Shown here piece by piece: positions 1 through 7,492 of a DNA stretch of 9,222 nt. Below the pieces are notes generated by a model. It ran no database searches. It was not told the origin of the DNA and saw only the letters and a list, made by a program, of their open reading frames with translations. Every line of letters starts with the position of its first letter. Position 1 is the stretch's first letter. This stretch comes from a bacterium (GTDB lineage: Bacteria; Verrucomicrobiota; Verrucomicrobiae; Opitutales; Opitutaceae), in contig JAJXYI010000226.1 of assembly GCA_021780625.1 (NCBI GenBank), forward strand, positions 1 to 9,222. The letters are read 5' to 3'. The position numbers were made by a program, and so were the translations under genes.

Positions 1-1137
1 GACGACCTCGACGAGCACCTCCACGGGCGCGGCTATGCGGTCGACCGCCTGCACGGCGACATCAGCCAGGCCCAGCGCGAGCGGGTGATGGAGAAGTTCC
101 GCCGACGGGGTTTCGAGGTTCTGGTGGCCACCGACGTCGCTGCCCGGGGGCTCGACGTGGACGACCTCGAGGTGGTGTTCAACTTCGACCTGCCCAACGA
201 TTCCGACGACTACACGCACCGCATAGGGCGCACGGGGCGCGCGGGGCGCTCGGGCAAAGCCTTCACGTTCGTCAGCGGACGGGAAATCTACAAACTCCAG
301 TCGATGGTCCGCTTCGCCCGCCTGAAAATCAGCCGCGGCACGATTCCATCGATCGACCAGATCGAGGAGGCGAAGGAGAATCAATTTTTCGAGAAACTGC
401 GCACGACGCTCGACGCAGGCCTCTATCGCAAGCAGGACCGAATGATCGATCGCCTGCTTGAGCTGGGCTACGCGAGCACGGACATTGCGGCTGCGCTGAT
501 CCATCTGCTGCAGGGACCGACTGAGGCGCCGCCGGCTGCGGGCACGGAGGCGTCTTCGGCAAAAACTTCGCCAATGACCGCGACCGCGCCGACCGCGCCC
601 GCTCGGCGTGATCCCGAGCCCGCCGAGGCCGCGCAGCGCCCGCCGGAGGTGCGCCGTCCGGAGACTCCGGTGGAAAAACGCGAGCCGTTCAAACCGGTGC
701 AGCGCGCGGTCGCCCCGACCCCGACACCGGCCCCAGCGGCGAAGCCCGACGTGGAGGGTCCATCCGTGGCCGCCGTCGCCTCGCCCGCCGAACCGGCGAC
801 TGCGGGCGCCGAGACGGTTCCGACCGGGGAACCCCGGCGTCCGGCGAAATTCAAACGTCCGCCACGCACCAACCAGGAGGCCGGCATGACGACCCTGTTC
901 TTCAACGTCGGGCGGAAGGACCTTGTGAGCCCTGAAGATCTCGTCGGGAAGATCGCAGGCGTCACGCGCCTGCCGGCCAATGTCGTGGGTTCGATCGACA
1001 TTCACCCGAGCTATTCGCTTGTGGATGTCGCCAACGATGACGTTCCGCTGATTCTCGTGAAACTGCGCGGCATACGACTGAAGGGTCAGACATTGAAACC
1101 TGCGCTGGCGACTGCGGTGAGCCTGCCTGAAGAGTGA
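1..1137 (+). CDS. DEAD-box ATP-dependent RNA helicase, C-terminal part (5' partial), with DbpA-type RNA-binding domain
   Basis: The reading frame is open from base 1, so the N-terminal RecA domain (Walker A, DEAD box) lies outside the window; 378 codons remain. Visible in order: the second RecA domain with HGDISQAQRE (about residues 19-28), motif V ATDVAARGLD (43-52) and motif VI HRIGRTGRAGR (73-83). Next comes a helical segment (about 112-170) resembling the DeaD/CsdA dimerisation region, then a roughly 120-residue Pro/Ala/Glu-rich low-complexity linker (about 173-293). The last folded part is a DbpA-like RNA-binding domain (about 296-370, starting MTTLFFNVGRKDL). Such proteins unwind RNA duplexes using ATP in the cytoplasm, in ribosome assembly and cold-adapted RNA metabolism. 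The tail fits DeaD/CsdA or DbpA; the DeaD-like middle segment favours DeaD, but the missing N-terminus prevents a firm name. The TGA stop at 1135-1137 is followed by a convergent gene. Confidence 0.95.
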   Translation, partial: DDLDEHLHGRGYAVDRLHGDISQAQRERVMEKFRRRGFEVLVATDVAARGLDVDDLEVVFNFDLPNDSDDYTHRIGRTGRAGRSGKAFTFVSGREIYKLQSMVRFARLKISRGTIPSIDQIEEAKENQFFEKLRTTLDAGLYRKQDRMIDRLLELGYASTDIAAALIHLLQGPTEAPPAAGTEASSAKTSPMTATAPTAPARRDPEPAEAAQRPPEVRRPETPVEKREPFKPVQRAVAPTPTPAPAAKPDVEGPSVAAVASPAEPATAGAETVPTGEPRRPAKFKRPPRTNQEAGMTTLFFNVGRKDLVSPEDLVGKIAGVTRLPANVVGSIDIHPSYSLVDVANDDVPLILVKLRGIRLKGQTLKPALATAVSLPEE

Positions 1138-1190
1138 GGAGTGGCGGACGGGCGTCAGACTGTGGAATCCGTGCGCCCGAGGAGGGCGAG

Positions 1191-1225
1191 GGCCCGCGCC
1201 GCGACGAGCGGCGGCGGGCGGGGCC
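1191..1225. terminator. GC-rich hairpin between convergent genes, possible terminator
   Basis: The 115-bp gap between the convergent helicase and GH5 stop codons contains an imperfect inverted repeat. The arm GGCCCGCGCCGC pairs with GCGGCGGGCGGGGCC, allowing one-base bulges, around a loop near 1203-1213. Its position suits bidirectional termination, but no T-run follows on either strand, so it is not a canonical intrinsic terminator. In such GC-rich sequence it may arise by chance. Confidence 0.25.
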
Positions 1226-1252
1226 TGTGCGGGCTTCCGGCCTCAGGAGAGT

Positions 1253-2356
1253 TTACCGGACATTCTTCTGGAGGGCCTGCTTGACCCAGACGCCGAAGGA
1301 TGGGGTGGGGGTGTAGTCCCAACCGGAGATGAGGCAGGGGCCGGCGCTGGGGTGAAAGTCCCAGGCGGTCCAGTTCCAGTGGTGCTGCTCGAGCACGCGC
1401 AGGGTTTCACGGTTCCAGATTTCGTCGTTGTAATGCCAGTCCTTGGGGAAGGGCCATTCCTTCTCGGAGGATCCGAACTCGGTGACGATCAGGGGAAGCT
1501 TGTCCGCGAAGGACTGGAGGCGGGCCGACCACTGGGCGATCGTTTCGAGTCCCAGGCCTTCGTAGCGGTGCGGATAGGGATGCACGGCGTAAATCACTCC
1601 CTGTCCCGTGGGGTCCTTGAGTTCGCGTCCATCGAGGATGCCGCCGACCTCGAAGGCCCAGTTGATGCCACCTGCCACGACGACGTTCTTCGCGCCGGTG
1701 GCGCGGATCGTGCGGAAGAGTTCGGGCAGGCCGACGGAATCGTAAGTCAGGGACTCCTTCGTCTTGCGGTCGACTTCGGTGAGCGTGCCGCCCTGGTACC
1801 ACTCGTCCCAGGTGATGTGGTTGGGCTCGTTGTAGAGATCGAAGAGCACGGCGGGATTGTTGGCGAAGGCGGGGGCGACATGCTGCCAGAAGACGATGCT
1901 GTTCGCGTCGGGAAGCCTGTGCTGGCCGATGTGTTTTCCCCACTGGCCGACGTCGGACCAATGCAGATCGAGAATGATGTAGGCATCGTTCGCCGAGCAA
2001 AGTTCGACGGCCTTGTGCACGAGTGCGCGGTAGGAGGCGCCGCCGTCGGTCTGGCCGGGAGCCTTGCCGAACCAGCGATCCTGCGAAAGGGGCAGACGGA
2101 TGATGTTGGCGTGCCAGTCCTTCACGGCGACTCCGATGGAGGTGAGGATGTGGCCCTCGCCGTTGGCGGACCATTCCATGCTGGCGCAATTGACTCCGCG
2201 CAGGCGCACGGCGTTGCCGGTGCTGTCGAGCAATTGGTTGCCCTGCACGTGGAGGGGCAGCGGGGCGGCGGAGAGACCGGCGACGAGGGCGGCGAGCGCG
2301 AACATCGCGCGGATAACTCGCATCGACGCGAAGGCAGCGCGGCGGATAGGATTCAT
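1253..2356 (-). CDS. Secreted glycoside hydrolase family 5 (cellulase-type) glycanase
   Basis: A 367-aa protein, a usual length for a single-domain GH5 enzyme. It begins with a signal peptide: basic start (RR, R13, R16), hydrophobic core FALAALVAGLSA, likely cleavage near residues 30-31. The rest is a GH5 TIM barrel. Visible family residues are R87 in IIRLPL, H132-W133 in ILDLHWSD, the general acid/base E177 in LFDLYNEPNH, H259 in VHPYPH, the nucleophile E293 in IVTEFGSSE, and W332 in TAWDFHP. GH5 enzymes retain configuration and hydrolyse beta-glycosidic links in glucans, mannans or related polymers; the exact substrate cannot be read from the sequence. No carbohydrate-binding or dockerin module is present. 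ATG at 2356 is chosen, but no Shine-Dalgarno sequence is visible and M12 would also leave a signal peptide. It lies 483 bp downstream of the DUF4450 gene on the same strand, suggesting a shared role in polysaccharide breakdown, though the gap makes separate transcription plausible. Confidence 0.95.
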   Translation of the reverse strand: MNPIRRAAFASMRVIRAMFALAALVAGLSAAPLPLHVQGNQLLDSTGNAVRLRGVNCASMEWSANGEGHILTSIGVAVKDWHANIIRLPLSQDRWFGKAPGQTDGGASYRALVHKAVELCSANDAYIILDLHWSDVGQWGKHIGQHRLPDANSIVFWQHVAPAFANNPAVLFDLYNEPNHITWDEWYQGGTLTEVDRKTKESLTYDSVGLPELFRTIRATGAKNVVVAGGINWAFEVGGILDGRELKDPTGQGVIYAVHPYPHRYEGLGLETIAQWSARLQSFADKLPLIVTEFGSSEKEWPFPKDWHYNDEIWNRETLRVLEQHHWNWTAWDFHPSAGPCLISGWDYTPTPSFGVWVKQALQKNVR

Positions 2357-2839
2357 GACAAAAATGAGGTGGTGGATCGGTGCCGAAGAGTCGGGAGGAA
2401 ACCTGAAGGTCCGAGCTGTTAAACGCCCCGATTCGGCGCGGCAAGGTCGGGCGCGGAGTATTCGATGAGAACGTTAGGATTCGAGGGACGACGAGGCTGC
2501 TTTGTGCCGGGCGCGCGAGTGCGGATTTCGGGCGAAACACCCGGCTGCTCCGACCTGCAATGGCTTCGCATCGGATCAACCCAAATTCGGCGGTTGAATA
2601 GTACGGACGGTAACGAAGGGAACGAAGAGCAAGTCGCTTACCACGGAATCGAGAGCGTGGATACGAACACCTGTGAGGAGCTTCGTTTTCGGCACGGCGA
2701 TCTCATTTAAAAGACGCAATCGAACCACTGAGCGCAGAGCAGGCACTGAGCCAGAATCCCAAACAACTTGATGGGCGAGCGGCTTGAGTGGATTGCCACG
2801 CACGCGGTCACATGCCCCCGGGGCCGGAGCTTCGCCGCG
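2357..2839. other. 483-bp intergenic stretch without a convincing gene
   Basis: This lies between two same-strand glycosidase genes. Open frames exist at 2465-2710 (+, 81 aa) and 2576-2803 (-, 75 aa). They overlap each other on opposite strands, have no recognisable domain and no clear ribosome binding site, so I do not call them. The stretch contains a short tandem repeat (2610-2629), a small inverted repeat CCACG/CGTGG (2641-2660), and a locally AT-richer patch near 2700-2760. It probably holds the GH5 promoter and leader, but I cannot point to a specific -35/-10 pair. No tRNA or known riboswitch is recognised. Confidence 0.5.
2610..2629. repeat. Two imperfect 10-bp tandem units (GTAACGAAGG / GAACGAAGAG)
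   Basis: Two adjacent 10-mers share the core AACGAAG with the same spacing. From memory, similar GGTAACGAAGG-type tracts occur in intergenic regions of several bacteria, so this may be a remnant of a dispersed intergenic repeat. Only two units are present here and no other copy is seen in the window. Confidence 0.3.
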
Positions 2840-5800
2840 TCAGGGGCGCTCGAGGGTTGCCGACATCAGGCCGATGACGACTTCGTTGGCGAAGGCGTGG
2901 ACGGTGAGCGACTGCAGGGGTTTTGTGGGATCGAGCGCGAGGTCGAGGACCGTCGCGGCGCCGCCGGGAACGGATTTGCCCAGACCTTCGAATTGCACGG
3001 GATCGAGCAGGCGGACCCTTCCGGTTTTCAGATCCACGCGCGGCGGGATCGGCTCGGGTCGGGCGAACTGGAAGTCGTCGATAAAATAGTCTTGGTCGAT
3101 CGGCCACCAGTTCAACGGATTGACGAGCGGCAGGCGTGCGTGGGTGCCGTCGGCGTAGGTGACGACCACCTCTCCGTTGTCGAGGCGGCTCTGCATCCAG
3201 TTGGTGGAGCCGGCCATCAGGAGGTAGAGGTGTCGGGCGTGACCTGCGAGCGGCACGATGAGCGAGGCGGGGTAGTTGGACCACTGCGACACGAAGGCGA
3301 TGTTCGGTGACGTACCCGGACCGGGCGTGGTGAATGGCAGGCCGTTTGGCATCAGGAAACGGCCGTCATGCTGCGCGGCCGCCTCGCGCAGGCCGCTGTC
3401 GTCGATGTCCGCCGTGGCCAGCACGCCGCCCGCCCAAGCTCCGATGCCCTGCTTAGGGATTGCCAGCGAGGCGCCCGCGGTGAGGCGGGGGCTGCGGTAG
3501 GCGTTGCGGAAGATTTGGGTGACGCGGTCGTTGAATGCGTGGCTCAGATCGACGCTGTCGTATCGGGTTGTCGGCGACACGGGACGGCGCCAGTCGGTCG
3601 TAATCGGGACGGGCTTGGTGTCGGCGATGCAAACGGACACCGGCACCCACCACGTGAAGGAGCCGCGGCGCACCTGGGCAAATATCGTGCGGTGGCCGGG
3701 GGCGGGGGTCGCGGCGAACTCGAGGACGGGGCCGGTGCCTCGGAGAGCGGGGGTTTGCACGAGGATGTGCTGGGGGTCCCTCCATGAGCCGGTGAGCCCG
3801 GCGAGGGCTGACACGGCCGCGGTGCCACCGGGTGAGGCGTCGATTTCGGGTGGGCGAGTTTCGGGCGTTTCACCGGACCAGGTCACGGTGATCGTATGCG
3901 ATGCGGCGGGAGCGGCGCGGATTTCGATTCTTGGCGTGCCGACGCAATGGGGAATCGCGCGCCAGGGAGCGGGGAGACCGTCGACAAGCACGCCGGCAAC
4001 GGTGTCCCGACGGGCCGGGAGTTCGAGGGTGAGCGACACCGGTTTTGAGAAGCGCAGGTCGACGTCGTAGGTGTCAGTGTCGCCATTCTGGCGATACGCA
4101 AAGCTGAGGTCGGGGTGGACCATTCGTGCGTGGGTCCAGGTTGAGGGAAACCCGGGTTTCAGGCGGAGCTCGCCGTCGAGCAGGTCGGGCTCCACGCCGA
4201 ACAGGCCCTGGACGATGGCTCGCGACAGGACGCCCGCACCGTCGGCGAAATCGCGCTGGGACTCGCGGCGGTAGACGTCGAGGTAGGTCATCGTACCGAC
4301 GTTTCCCGGGCAGATGCCCAGGTACATCGTTGCGAGAAGGGTGCCCTTGAGCAGGCGGTAGGCTTCGTCGGGGCGGTCCGCCTGCCAGTAGCCGAGGGCG
4401 GTGTGGGCGGTCTCTCCGACGACCACGTTGTTTACCGACCAGGAGTAGGGCATCCAATTTGTAGTGGCGAGCATGGCATAGGGTTGGTCGGCCGGCACGC
4501 TAGGTCCGCGCACGGGAAGATGGGCGAGCTGGGTGTCGACGTAGCGCGTCATCTGCCAGGCTTCGAAGGTCGTCGGGATGCCGGCGTCCATCGTGTGGTA
4601 GAACGTCCAGAGACCAGCGGCGGGATGAACGAGCTGCAGGCCGAGGCTGTCCCTGAATTCAGCGAACCAGCCGCGACGGGGCAGCCAGAGGTAGCGCCGC
4701 ATCGCGGCCTCGATGGCGGCGCATTCCGCGCGGTAGGGCGCGGGATCGGCTCCGGCGAGCGGCGCGAGACCGGATGCGCGGTGTTCCTCGTAGGCGTTGT
4801 AGGCGGATGCGTAGGTGACGCCGCCACCGTCGTACTCCAAGTCGTCGCTGGCCCAGATGTCGGCATAAGCCTCGTACAGGGGCGCGCCTGCGGGGCCGAA
4901 GGGGCGCCGGAACAGCCTGCGTTCCCAGGCCAGGTGACGCCGGATCACGGGCCAGACCTTCCGCGCGAAAACCGTGTCGCCTGTCCAGTCAAGATGACGC
5001 AGCACCTCGTCCACGTACACGAGGTTCATGTCATAATGCGAGTGGGAGAGATCGCCATTGCTGTGAAGCGCCGCCTCGCTGCGGGAGAGGTTGGCGGTTT
5101 CGTCGGGTGGAGGGACGTGACTGGGGATGGGATCGGTGTTCTGCCTGCCCGCCCAGGTGGTGAAGTGACGTCGGGCGCGGGTGTGCCAGCCGAGCGCGTC
5201 CAGGGCGTAGGGCCCGCGCCAGCCCAGCAGTGCGGTGCGCCAGGCGACGGCGCCGTGCATCATCACGCCCTGGTGTCGGTCCCACAACGCCCCGGCCGCG
5301 ACGTTCAGCGCTCCCACTGCGGCGTTGAGGTAGGGATCGGGCGTGTCGACTTCGACCTGGTTGCGGAGATCGTGAAAATGCGCGTCGGCCCGCGCGAAGA
5401 CGGCGGGCAGCTCGGCGGCGGTGAATGGAGGAGCGAGTGGGGGCAGCGCCTGCGGCGGGTTGTTGGCTGCTCGCTGCTGGGTGACCTCGCGGTAAATGGG
5501 GAGGTCGGTGGACGTCGTGCCTTGGCCGGGCTCGGGGAGGCGTTGGAAACTGAGGAAGCGAGCCCCATGAAGAGGGACTGGCGCGCGGCCGAAGACGACG
5601 GGGAGTTCGTGGGAGGCGGATCCCACCGATGCGAGCAGACCCTCGATGGAGGACCACTGGCGAGCGTCCGCGACCGACAGGACGGCGTCGTGCGGAGCTA
5701 CACCGTAGATCACGGCGGTCTTACCGTGGAGTGTGAAGGTGTTCCCCTGGATCGTCGCGCGATTGCCGCGGCAGTTTTCGGGCGTGAGCTGAAAATAGCG

Positions 5801-6433
5801 TCCGATGGGAATACGTTCGGTGCCGATATCGCCATCACGTACGCCGCGCACGCCGTTGGCTCCGCCGAAGGCCCAGACAAGGGTGGTGCCGACGGGCAGG
5901 CCATCGCCGGAGATCCTGAGGACGAGGCCTTCGGTCTCGGCGGTCGGGATGGCATCGAGGCGAAGAGTCCCGGAGCCGAGACGGGGATCCCGGATCTCAT
6001 ACACCATCATGCCAGGCCGATAACGCGCCGTGATATCGCGGGCTTGGAAGAGCCAGAATTCACCGCCGGGCATCATGAGCCCCAGCCGGAGGTTGCCGCC
6101 GCGTCCCGGGAGGTAGAGCGAAAACTCTGGTTCGTCGCCGGTGTCGACGCGGAACGCCGTGTTGCAGCCGTAGAGCGGACGATTGAACCATTGTCCTCCG
6201 TTGTGGATCACGAAGTCGTCATGGTCGGGATGATACCGGAGCGGGCGATCCATCTGGCCCGCGAGGTTGGGCAACAGGCCTCGCGCTCCTAGGCCTCCGG
6301 CATTCAGCGCGGATGCGAACGCGAGGGCGAGGGAGCATCCGACAAGGCCGTGCCATGCGGTGCGGAGCGGGGTGAGGCGGGGGATCACGAGTGGGGCGGG
6401 AGGCGTATCGCATATTCGGAAGGCGAAGGACAT
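2840..6433 (-). CDS. Large secreted DUF4450 / six-hairpin glycosidase-like protein
   Basis: A 1197-aa protein. The signal peptide is at about residues 20-46 (R-containing n-region, hydrophobic GLVGCSLALAFASALNA). Its n-region is long from ATG at 6433; an in-frame GTG at 6388 (residue 16) would give a more usual signal, and neither start has a clear Shine-Dalgarno. Residues about 75-300 resemble DUF4450 (NGGQWFNRPLYGCNTAF, then EFSLYLPGRGGNL). Residues about 345-745 look like an (alpha/alpha)6 six-hairpin glycosidase barrel, with aromatic- and acid-rich loops such as W403-P408, SHSHYDMNL (463-471), DIWASDDLEYDGGG (525-538) and NWMPYSWSVNNV (659-670). A beta-sandwich seems to follow (about 750-855), then a C-terminal part with a WPIDQDYFIDDF motif (1110-1121). 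Related clan members include rhamnosidase-type enzymes, but the substrate is unknown; acids in 525-535 are only candidate catalytic residues. It probably acts outside the cytoplasm with the downstream GH5 enzyme. The DUF4450 call is from recognised motifs, not a search. Confidence 0.88.
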   Translation of the reverse strand: MSFAFRICDTPPAPLVIPRLTPLRTAWHGLVGCSLALAFASALNAGGLGARGLLPNLAGQMDRPLRYHPDHDDFVIHNGGQWFNRPLYGCNTAFRVDTGDEPEFSLYLPGRGGNLRLGLMMPGGEFWLFQARDITARYRPGMMVYEIRDPRLGSGTLRLDAIPTAETEGLVLRISGDGLPVGTTLVWAFGGANGVRGVRDGDIGTERIPIGRYFQLTPENCRGNRATIQGNTFTLHGKTAVIYGVAPHDAVLSVADARQWSSIEGLLASVGSASHELPVVFGRAPVPLHGARFLSFQRLPEPGQGTTSTDLPIYREVTQQRAANNPPQALPPLAPPFTAAELPAVFARADAHFHDLRNQVEVDTPDPYLNAAVGALNVAAGALWDRHQGVMMHGAVAWRTALLGWRGPYALDALGWHTRARRHFTTWAGRQNTDPIPSHVPPPDETANLSRSEAALHSNGDLSHSHYDMNLVYVDEVLRHLDWTGDTVFARKVWPVIRRHLAWERRLFRRPFGPAGAPLYEAYADIWASDDLEYDGGGVTYASAYNAYEEHRASGLAPLAGADPAPYRAECAAIEAAMRRYLWLPRRGWFAEFRDSLGLQLVHPAAGLWTFYHTMDAGIPTTFEAWQMTRYVDTQLAHLPVRGPSVPADQPYAMLATTNWMPYSWSVNNVVVGETAHTALGYWQADRPDEAYRLLKGTLLATMYLGICPGNVGTMTYLDVYRRESQRDFADGAGVLSRAIVQGLFGVEPDLLDGELRLKPGFPSTWTHARMVHPDLSFAYRQNGDTDTYDVDLRFSKPVSLTLELPARRDTVAGVLVDGLPAPWRAIPHCVGTPRIEIRAAPAASHTITVTWSGETPETRPPEIDASPGGTAAVSALAGLTGSWRDPQHILVQTPALRGTGPVLEFAATPAPGHRTIFAQVRRGSFTWWVPVSVCIADTKPVPITTDWRRPVSPTTRYDSVDLSHAFNDRVTQIFRNAYRSPRLTAGASLAIPKQGIGAWAGGVLATADIDDSGLREAAAQHDGRFLMPNGLPFTTPGPGTSPNIAFVSQWSNYPASLIVPLAGHARHLYLLMAGSTNWMQSRLDNGEVVVTYADGTHARLPLVNPLNWWPIDQDYFIDDFQFARPEPIPPRVDLKTGRVRLLDPVQFEGLGKSVPGGAATVLDLALDPTKPLQSLTVHAFANEVVIGLMSATLERP

Positions 6434-6579
6434 TCAAGGCGGTTGAGAGCGGATTGCGGCGAGCTGGTTGGCTCGGTCTGCAATGCATTCCCGCACGGAT
6501 AGTTCGAGGAATGGGGGCTTCGGTCTGGGAAACAAGCCTCCTTGACCCTTCGGGCGGCGAAGGTCAGTGAGTGCTCCGC
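6434..6579. promoter_or_regulatory. Divergent intergenic region with two inverted repeats
   Basis: These 146 bp separate the minus-strand DUF4450 gene from the plus-strand small gene at 6580, so promoters for both directions should lie here. Two adjacent hairpin-forming repeats are visible. GGGGGCTT (6513-6520) pairs with AAGCCTCC (6534-6541) with one G-T pair. TGACCCTTCG (6543-6552) pairs with CGAAGGTCA (6558-6566) with a single bulged C and a 5-base loop. The second ends 13 bp before the ATG at 6580. They could be operator sites or leader hairpins of the plus-strand transcript. An 8-bp palindrome AATGCATT lies at 6482-6489. No convincing -35/-10 pair is seen on either strand. Confidence 0.4.
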
Positions 6580-6798
6580 ATGGAAAATGAGCATGAGGAT
6601 GTCGTGTTTTTACGGGATTTGGTGAAAACCTCCCGGCAGAAGGTTCATCAGGTGAAGTGGGCGGACCGCGATGGGAGCGCGCGCCTGACGACTCTCAGTC
6701 AGGCTGAGTACACGCGACTGAACGCCATGGCCCGCGCACAAAAGATATCGCCAGGCGACGTGCTCCGCCAGGCGGCCTACATCCCCGTGGTGCGCTGA
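6580..6798 (+). CDS. Small unrecognised protein (72 aa), ribbon-helix-helix-like pattern
   Basis: I do not recognise a named family. The first 20 residues are acidic and mixed (MENEHEDVVF then LRDLVKTSRQ). Residues 33-72 follow the pattern of CopG/Arc-type ribbon-helix-helix proteins: a short strand (SARLTTLS), a helix (QAEYTRLNAMARAQ), a turn (KISPGD), and a second helix with the hallmark LRQAA. RHH proteins dimerise through the strand and bind DNA; here only the spacing of hydrophobic positions supports the fold. ATG at 6580 is preferred over the in-frame GTG at 6571; an AGGTCAG at 6561-6567 is a weak Shine-Dalgarno candidate. It is divergent from the DUF4450 gene and 133 bp upstream of the GNAT gene. 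It might regulate neighbours or itself through the inverted repeat at 6543-6566. No toxin partner is seen, so an antitoxin role is not supported. It could still be a non-DNA-binding conserved small protein. Confidence 0.6.
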   Translation: MENEHEDVVFLRDLVKTSRQKVHQVKWADRDGSARLTTLSQAEYTRLNAMARAQKISPGDVLRQAAYIPVVR

Positions 6799-6876
6799 AC
6801 GCGACGAGGGATTCCGGACCGATCGGACCGGCCACGCGGCAGCGGAGGCAAAAAAGCGGGCTGGAGGTTATCGATG

Positions 6877-6891
6877 GACGCTCCAAGCGTC
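6877..6891. other. Short perfect hairpin (GACGCT / AGCGTC, 3-base loop)
   Basis: A 6-bp perfect inverted repeat with loop CCA lies in the 133-bp gap between the small gene and the acetyltransferase gene, about 40 bp before the latter's start. There is no following T-run, so termination is not supported. It could be a leader structure or chance. Confidence 0.25.
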
Positions 6892-6931
6892 TCTGGGTGG
6901 TCGCCGTCCGAACCGTGACACGGGGCAGGGA

Positions 6932-7492
6932 ATGGCGACGAATCTCACCATGTTTCAACACACACTGGACGGAATTTTGGAAATACAGTCGGTCGAGGGG
7001 CTCTCGGGCGACGAATTATTCAAGGTGCTCGACGCGAACCGTGTGCATGTCGGCCAATGGCATCCGTGGGTGAACGCCCTGCACTCGGTGGAGGACACCG
7101 AAAAGCTCATCGTGGCGTGGCGGGCGGTGAATGCCAGCCAGCATGGACTGTTCAATGGCGTGTGGCTGGCCGGGCAGCTGGTCGGCATGGTCAACTATGC
7201 GTTCATCGACGGGATCAACCGGTGGGCGGCGATGAGCTATTGGCTGGATGAAGGCCACCAGAGGCGGGGCATCATCACATCCTGCTGCAGGGTTCTGATT
7301 GGGCACGGCTTCGACACGCTGAATCTAAATCGGATCACGATAGAATGTGCGGTTGAGAATGCGCGCAGCAGGGCGATTCCCGAGCGCCTGGGATTCAAGG
7401 AGGAGGGCATCCTCCAGCAAATCGAGTGGCTAGGCGACCATTACGTCGATCATGCGATCTACGGCCTGTTGAAGGCAAACTTCGTGCGCTGA
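6932..7492 (+). CDS. GNAT family N-acetyltransferase, RimJ/RimL-like
   Basis: A 186-aa protein of the usual length for the RimJ/RimL/YdaF group, which transfers acetyl from acetyl-CoA to ribosomal proteins or other amines in the cytoplasm. Visible features: VGQWHPWV (40-47) near the N-terminus; the acetyl-CoA-binding motif A, MSYWLDEGHQRRGIITSCCR (101-120), in which Q110-R-R-G113 forms the Q/R-x-x-G pyrophosphate loop; LNLNRITIECAVEN (130-143); and the SRAIPERLGF signature (146-155) typical of this subfamily. The C-terminal part, with YVDHAIYGLL (171-180), completes the fold. The glycine usually two residues after G113 is I115 here, a tolerated variation. ATG at 6932 is used; M7 (6950) is possible, and the GGGCAGGG before the first ATG is close but tightly spaced. 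The actual substrate is unknown. It is co-directional with its neighbours but separated by gaps, so an operon is not evident. Confidence 0.95.
   Translation: MATNLTMFQHTLDGILEIQSVEGLSGDELFKVLDANRVHVGQWHPWVNALHSVEDTEKLIVAWRAVNASQHGLFNGVWLAGQLVGMVNYAFIDGINRWAAMSYWLDEGHQRRGIITSCCRVLIGHGFDTLNLNRITIECAVENARSRAIPERLGFKEEGILQQIEWLGDHYVDHAIYGLLKANFVR

Noticed and set aside
1134..1316. A 60-aa plus-strand frame overlapping the helicase stop
   Set aside because: It starts at a GTG, is Arg/Gly-rich, runs antisense into the GH5 3' end and has no recognisable feature.
1352..2422. A 356-aa plus-strand open frame opposite the GH5 gene
   Set aside because: Same codon-register shadow; the minus strand carries all GH5 catalytic motifs.
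1407..2579. A 390-aa minus-strand open frame overlapping the GH5 gene in another frame
   Set aside because: Its translation is Arg/Pro-rich with no domain, typical of an out-of-frame reading of GC-rich coding DNA.
2465..2710. An 81-aa plus-strand frame in the gap between the glycosidase genes
   Set aside because: No ribosome binding site or domain is seen, and it contains the tandem repeat; a 75-aa minus-strand frame overlaps it and is equally unconvincing.
4403..6292. A 629-aa open frame on the plus strand, opposite the DUF4450 gene
   Set aside because: Its codons lie exactly in register with the complement of the real gene. In that register a stop arises only where the sense strand uses TTA, CTA or TCA, which are rare in GC-rich genes, so long shadows are expected. 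The translation is Gly/Val/Asp-rich with no domain, whereas the minus strand has clear family motifs and a signal peptide.
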